A stretch of DNA of 33,193 nt from positions 1-33,193 of the forward strand of contig JAXHSV010000004.1 in NCBI GenBank assembly GCA_034190305.1, read 5' to 3'. Source of the stretch: JAUWNJ01 sp034190305 (GTDB lineage: Bacteria; Planctomycetota; Phycisphaerae; SM23-33). The position numbers and the translations under genes were made by a program. How positions within the stretch are numbered: the stretch's first letter is position 1; each line of letters begins with the position of its first letter. The notes beneath the pieces were generated by a model. The model had not been told where the DNA came from. It made no database searches and saw only the letters and a program-made list of their open reading frames with translations. This document shows, piece after piece, positions 31,796 to 33,193 of the stretch.

Positions 31796-31828
31796 GATGG
31801 GCCGTAGCTCAGCGAAGGCCCACCTTTT
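31792..31828 (+). repeat. GTAGG-type palindrome / possible terminator
   Basis: GTAGGATGGGCC, a loop, then GGCCCACCTTTT. The TGGGCC/GGCCCA stem followed by a short T run could end transcription. Same family as 24391-24420. Its TAG is the stop codon of the flavin reductase-like gene. Confidence 0.7.
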
Positions 31829-31872
31829 GCTGCTCGAAAGCAATAGATGTGATTTCAACAAGAGGTGCGTGA

Positions 31873-32481
31873 ATGAATAAGCAAAGAGTGATTGAAATTG
31901 CGCGTTCGGCAATGTGTGAACGAAAGCCAATGACAACAAGGGAAAAGGGCTATGTTTTTCATCACGGACTTAGGACTGCGAAGATCGCAATTAATCTACT
32001 GGACGTCATAGACTACTCGCCTGAAGTACATCCGGACATTCTCTTTACCGCAGCAGTCTTTCACGATATAGGCAAAGGAATTAAACCGCACAATGAGACC
32101 GGTGCCAATATGGCTGGGGATCTTCTCAAAGGAGAATGCCACCCTGACGAGATCTCTGCCATCACACAGATCATTCGGGAACATAACCAACGCCACCGCG
32201 CATTGGAATGCACAACCGCTGCCAGGATACATCAGGATGCTGACATCCTCGATCACTTCGGCGCCCAGAGTGTCTGGTTGGCGTTTCACTGGAATACTGT
32301 ACACGAAGAAACGCCCGATCAATCCCTGGAGTTTTACATTGGTAAGGAAAATCAGCAGTGGATCACGTGGGCGCGGGCATCGCTGAACTTCGATGCCTCG
32401 CGAGAAAATTTCGACAAACGTCTCGCATTCGAGCGGAGTTTCTTCAACCGCTTTAACAACGAAATCAATGGGAATTTGTAA
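31873..32481 (+). CDS. HD-domain phosphohydrolase
   Basis: 202 residues. The metal site reads H31 (FHHGLRTAKIA), H64-D65 (AAVFHDIGKG), the helix histidines around IIREHNQRH and the late aspartate in DADILDHFGA. HD enzymes hydrolyse phosphate esters, often of nucleotides or cyclic dinucleotides; the small single-domain form gives no further hint. AGAGGTG marks the ATG. No membrane segment. No partner gene is nearby. Confidence 0.82.
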   Translation: MNKQRVIEIARSAMCERKPMTTREKGYVFHHGLRTAKIAINLLDVIDYSPEVHPDILFTAAVFHDIGKGIKPHNETGANMAGDLLKGECHPDEISAITQIIREHNQRHRALECTTAARIHQDADILDHFGAQSVWLAFHWNTVHEETPDQSLEFYIGKENQQWITWARASLNFDASRENFDKRLAFERSFFNRFNNEINGNL

Positions 32482-32782
32482 AGTGGGCCAACCAAACCGG
32501 CCATACCTGAAAACCGGAGCCTTATGTGAAACAGAATCGCCCAGGCCCCGGCAGAAGCGATGCTGCACCTCTGGAACTGGGCCGAAAAGCGTTGCATAGT
32601 CATCCTGAAACTTATAGAGAACCTCGACGCGGTTTATTTCGATTCTGTGTTGCTTCCGCGGCGATCCGACCTGCCGCAGCGTCGCAGTAAAGGCCGGAAC
32701 CGGTTAGAACCAGAATCGAAAACAGCCCAACCGAGCCTCTCATAGCAACTCTCCGCCCCCTCGGTAGCAACTTTTCACAAGA
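32482..32782. other. Intergenic space without a supported gene
   Basis: About 300 nt between the convergent HD gene and the 70-residue gene. A 61-codon plus-strand frame (32560-32745) is open but has no ribosome site and no family-like features. No hairpin or heptad array is evident. Confidence 0.5.
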
Positions 32783-32995
32783 TTACACAACTTCATAGAC
32801 ACTTACCGCCTCTTTGTGCAAATATTCATGTAGTATATTTTCGATTGCGCTTTTATCCAATTCGGATTCTATAACAATAGTTGATGTTCCGTTTTCATCA
32901 AGTATATCATCTACAATGGCCTTTACATTTTCGACTGCAACTTCGTACGCAAGGTCGCAAAGGCATTCCGGAACATCAATTGCGTAATGGCTCAT
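32783..32995 (-). CDS. Conserved-looking 70-residue acidic protein
   Basis: 70 residues from ATG 32995, which has AAGGGG just upstream; a longer frame would read through a heptad-word array and is rejected. Acidic, with helix CLCDLAYEVAVENVKAIVDDIL, strand TSTIVIESEL and helix SAIENILHEYLHKEA. No membrane segment and no motif I recognise. It follows recR on the same strand. Lower GC and an irregular codon choice relative to recR are apparent. Confidence 0.55.
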   Translation of the reverse strand: MSHYAIDVPECLCDLAYEVAVENVKAIVDDILDENGTSTIVIESELDKSAIENILHEYLHKEAVSVYEVV

Positions 32996-33057
32996 TACGT
33001 CCCCTTGTGCTACAAGTTCTGCACCATTTTGGCGGGTGGCGTGATCGCATTTTTTTC

Positions 33058-33085
33058 CCCAGACCCTAATCCCTAGTCCCCAGTC
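33058..33085. repeat. CCCTAGTC-type heptad words
   Basis: Four 7-nt words: CCCAGAC, CCTAATC, CCTAGTC and CCCAGTC, starting 11 nt beyond the recR stop. Related in composition to the AGGGCAT words at 5445-5496. Single array. Confidence 0.7.
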
Positions 33086-33096
33086 CTTTTCTTCAC

Positions 33097-33193
33097 TCAC
33101 ATTTTCCGGCGTTGGGTTATTGCATCGGTGAGGATGCTTTTGTTTGCGTATTCGATCTGCCCCCCTGCCGGCAGGCCCCGGGCCAGTCGGGTG
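33097..33193 (-). CDS. recR: RecR C-terminus (partial, runs off the window)
   Basis: The last 31 codons of a gene entering from the right edge: TRLARGLPAGGQIEYAN, then SILTDAITQRRKM and TGA at 33097-33099. This matches the conserved RecR ending (TRLARGLPvGgdLEYad...aL..R). RecR acts with RecO and RecF to load RecA at gaps. The GLPAGG codons contain a perfect CCTGCCGGCAGG palindrome. The toprim and zinc-finger parts lie outside. Confidence 0.85.
   Translation of the reverse strand, partial: TRLARGLPAGGQIEYANKSILTDAITQRRKM

Noticed and set aside
31797..31850. tRNA-like start GGGCCGTAGCTCAGC
   Set aside because: It pairs as TGGGCC/GGCCCA within 25 nt and has no anticodon arm or T-loop; it belongs to the GTAGG palindrome family.
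32560..32745. 61-codon plus-strand frame
   Set aside because: No ribosome site, low-complexity basic/serine tail and no family-like pattern.
32996..33100. Longer N-terminus for the 70-residue protein
   Set aside because: It would translate the CCCTAGT word array and overlap the recR stop; ATG 32995 has AAGGGG.

Overview
The window looks like a piece of a draft or metagenome-assembled genome from a diderm bacterium, most likely Planctomycetota (Phycisphaerae-like). The case rests on gene content: an outer-membrane route (LolC/E-LolD permease and ATPase, KdsA), several lipoproteins, DUF4159 and DUF4175-like proteins, and a TPR protein fused to two RNA polymerase alpha-CTD-like domains. The sequence is moderately GC-rich. 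Two runs of exactly 100 N (15324-15423 and 16863-16962) are scaffold gaps of unknown true size. The lineage is an inference; there is no rRNA or other phylogenetic marker set here.

Layout. 39-6400: thioredoxin-like membrane protein, GT2 glycosyltransferase, IlvE, LolD and LolC/E (mostly minus strand), then a small lipoprotein and IspD (plus). 6405-9477: a four-helix-bundle (23S-IVP/S23-type) gene enclosed by repeat arms, a TPR-like lipoprotein and a protein with two DUF4159 domains. 9478-11034: repeat-rich, gene-poor stretch with one membrane-anchored hypothetical protein and a likely 49-residue small protein. 11035-15300 (minus): GatB, a KduD-like dehydrogenase tightly coupled to an M20 amidohydrolase, and a nitroreductase. 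15462-17791 (plus): overlapping ECF sigma factor, membrane-anchored putative anti-sigma, and a secreted protein carrying at least 16 perfect Cys-Met-Glu-Gly-Gly repeats plus an STN-like domain, closed by a strong terminator. 17917-20776: RpoN and a DUF4175-like membrane protein. 20777-22571: eroded defence/accessory island (two 5' fragments of a restriction/helicase-type res gene sharing a 29-bp exact repeat, DinD between them, and a zinc-finger HNH-like protein). 22571-29864: two small membrane proteins and a thymidylate synthase-like enzyme, a PAS/PAS hybrid histidine kinase, KdsA overlapping a lipid kinase, and the TPR/alpha-CTD protein. 29987-33193: SpoIID-like protein, flavin reductase-like protein, HD hydrolase, a 70-residue protein and the C-terminus of RecR running off the edge.

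Two things stand out. First, the sigma/anti-sigma/CMEGG-repeat operon at 15462-17791 looks like a self-contained surface-stress or metal-response module whose structural component I do not recognise. Second, intergenic spaces across the whole window hold a class of repeats that differ in sequence but share one architecture: tandem words of exactly 7 nt with a fixed anchor, usually as inverted pairs forming long imperfect hairpins. They sit right against gene 3' ends and in several cases supply the stop codon. One pair encloses the four-helix-bundle gene, and one pair is nested inside another.
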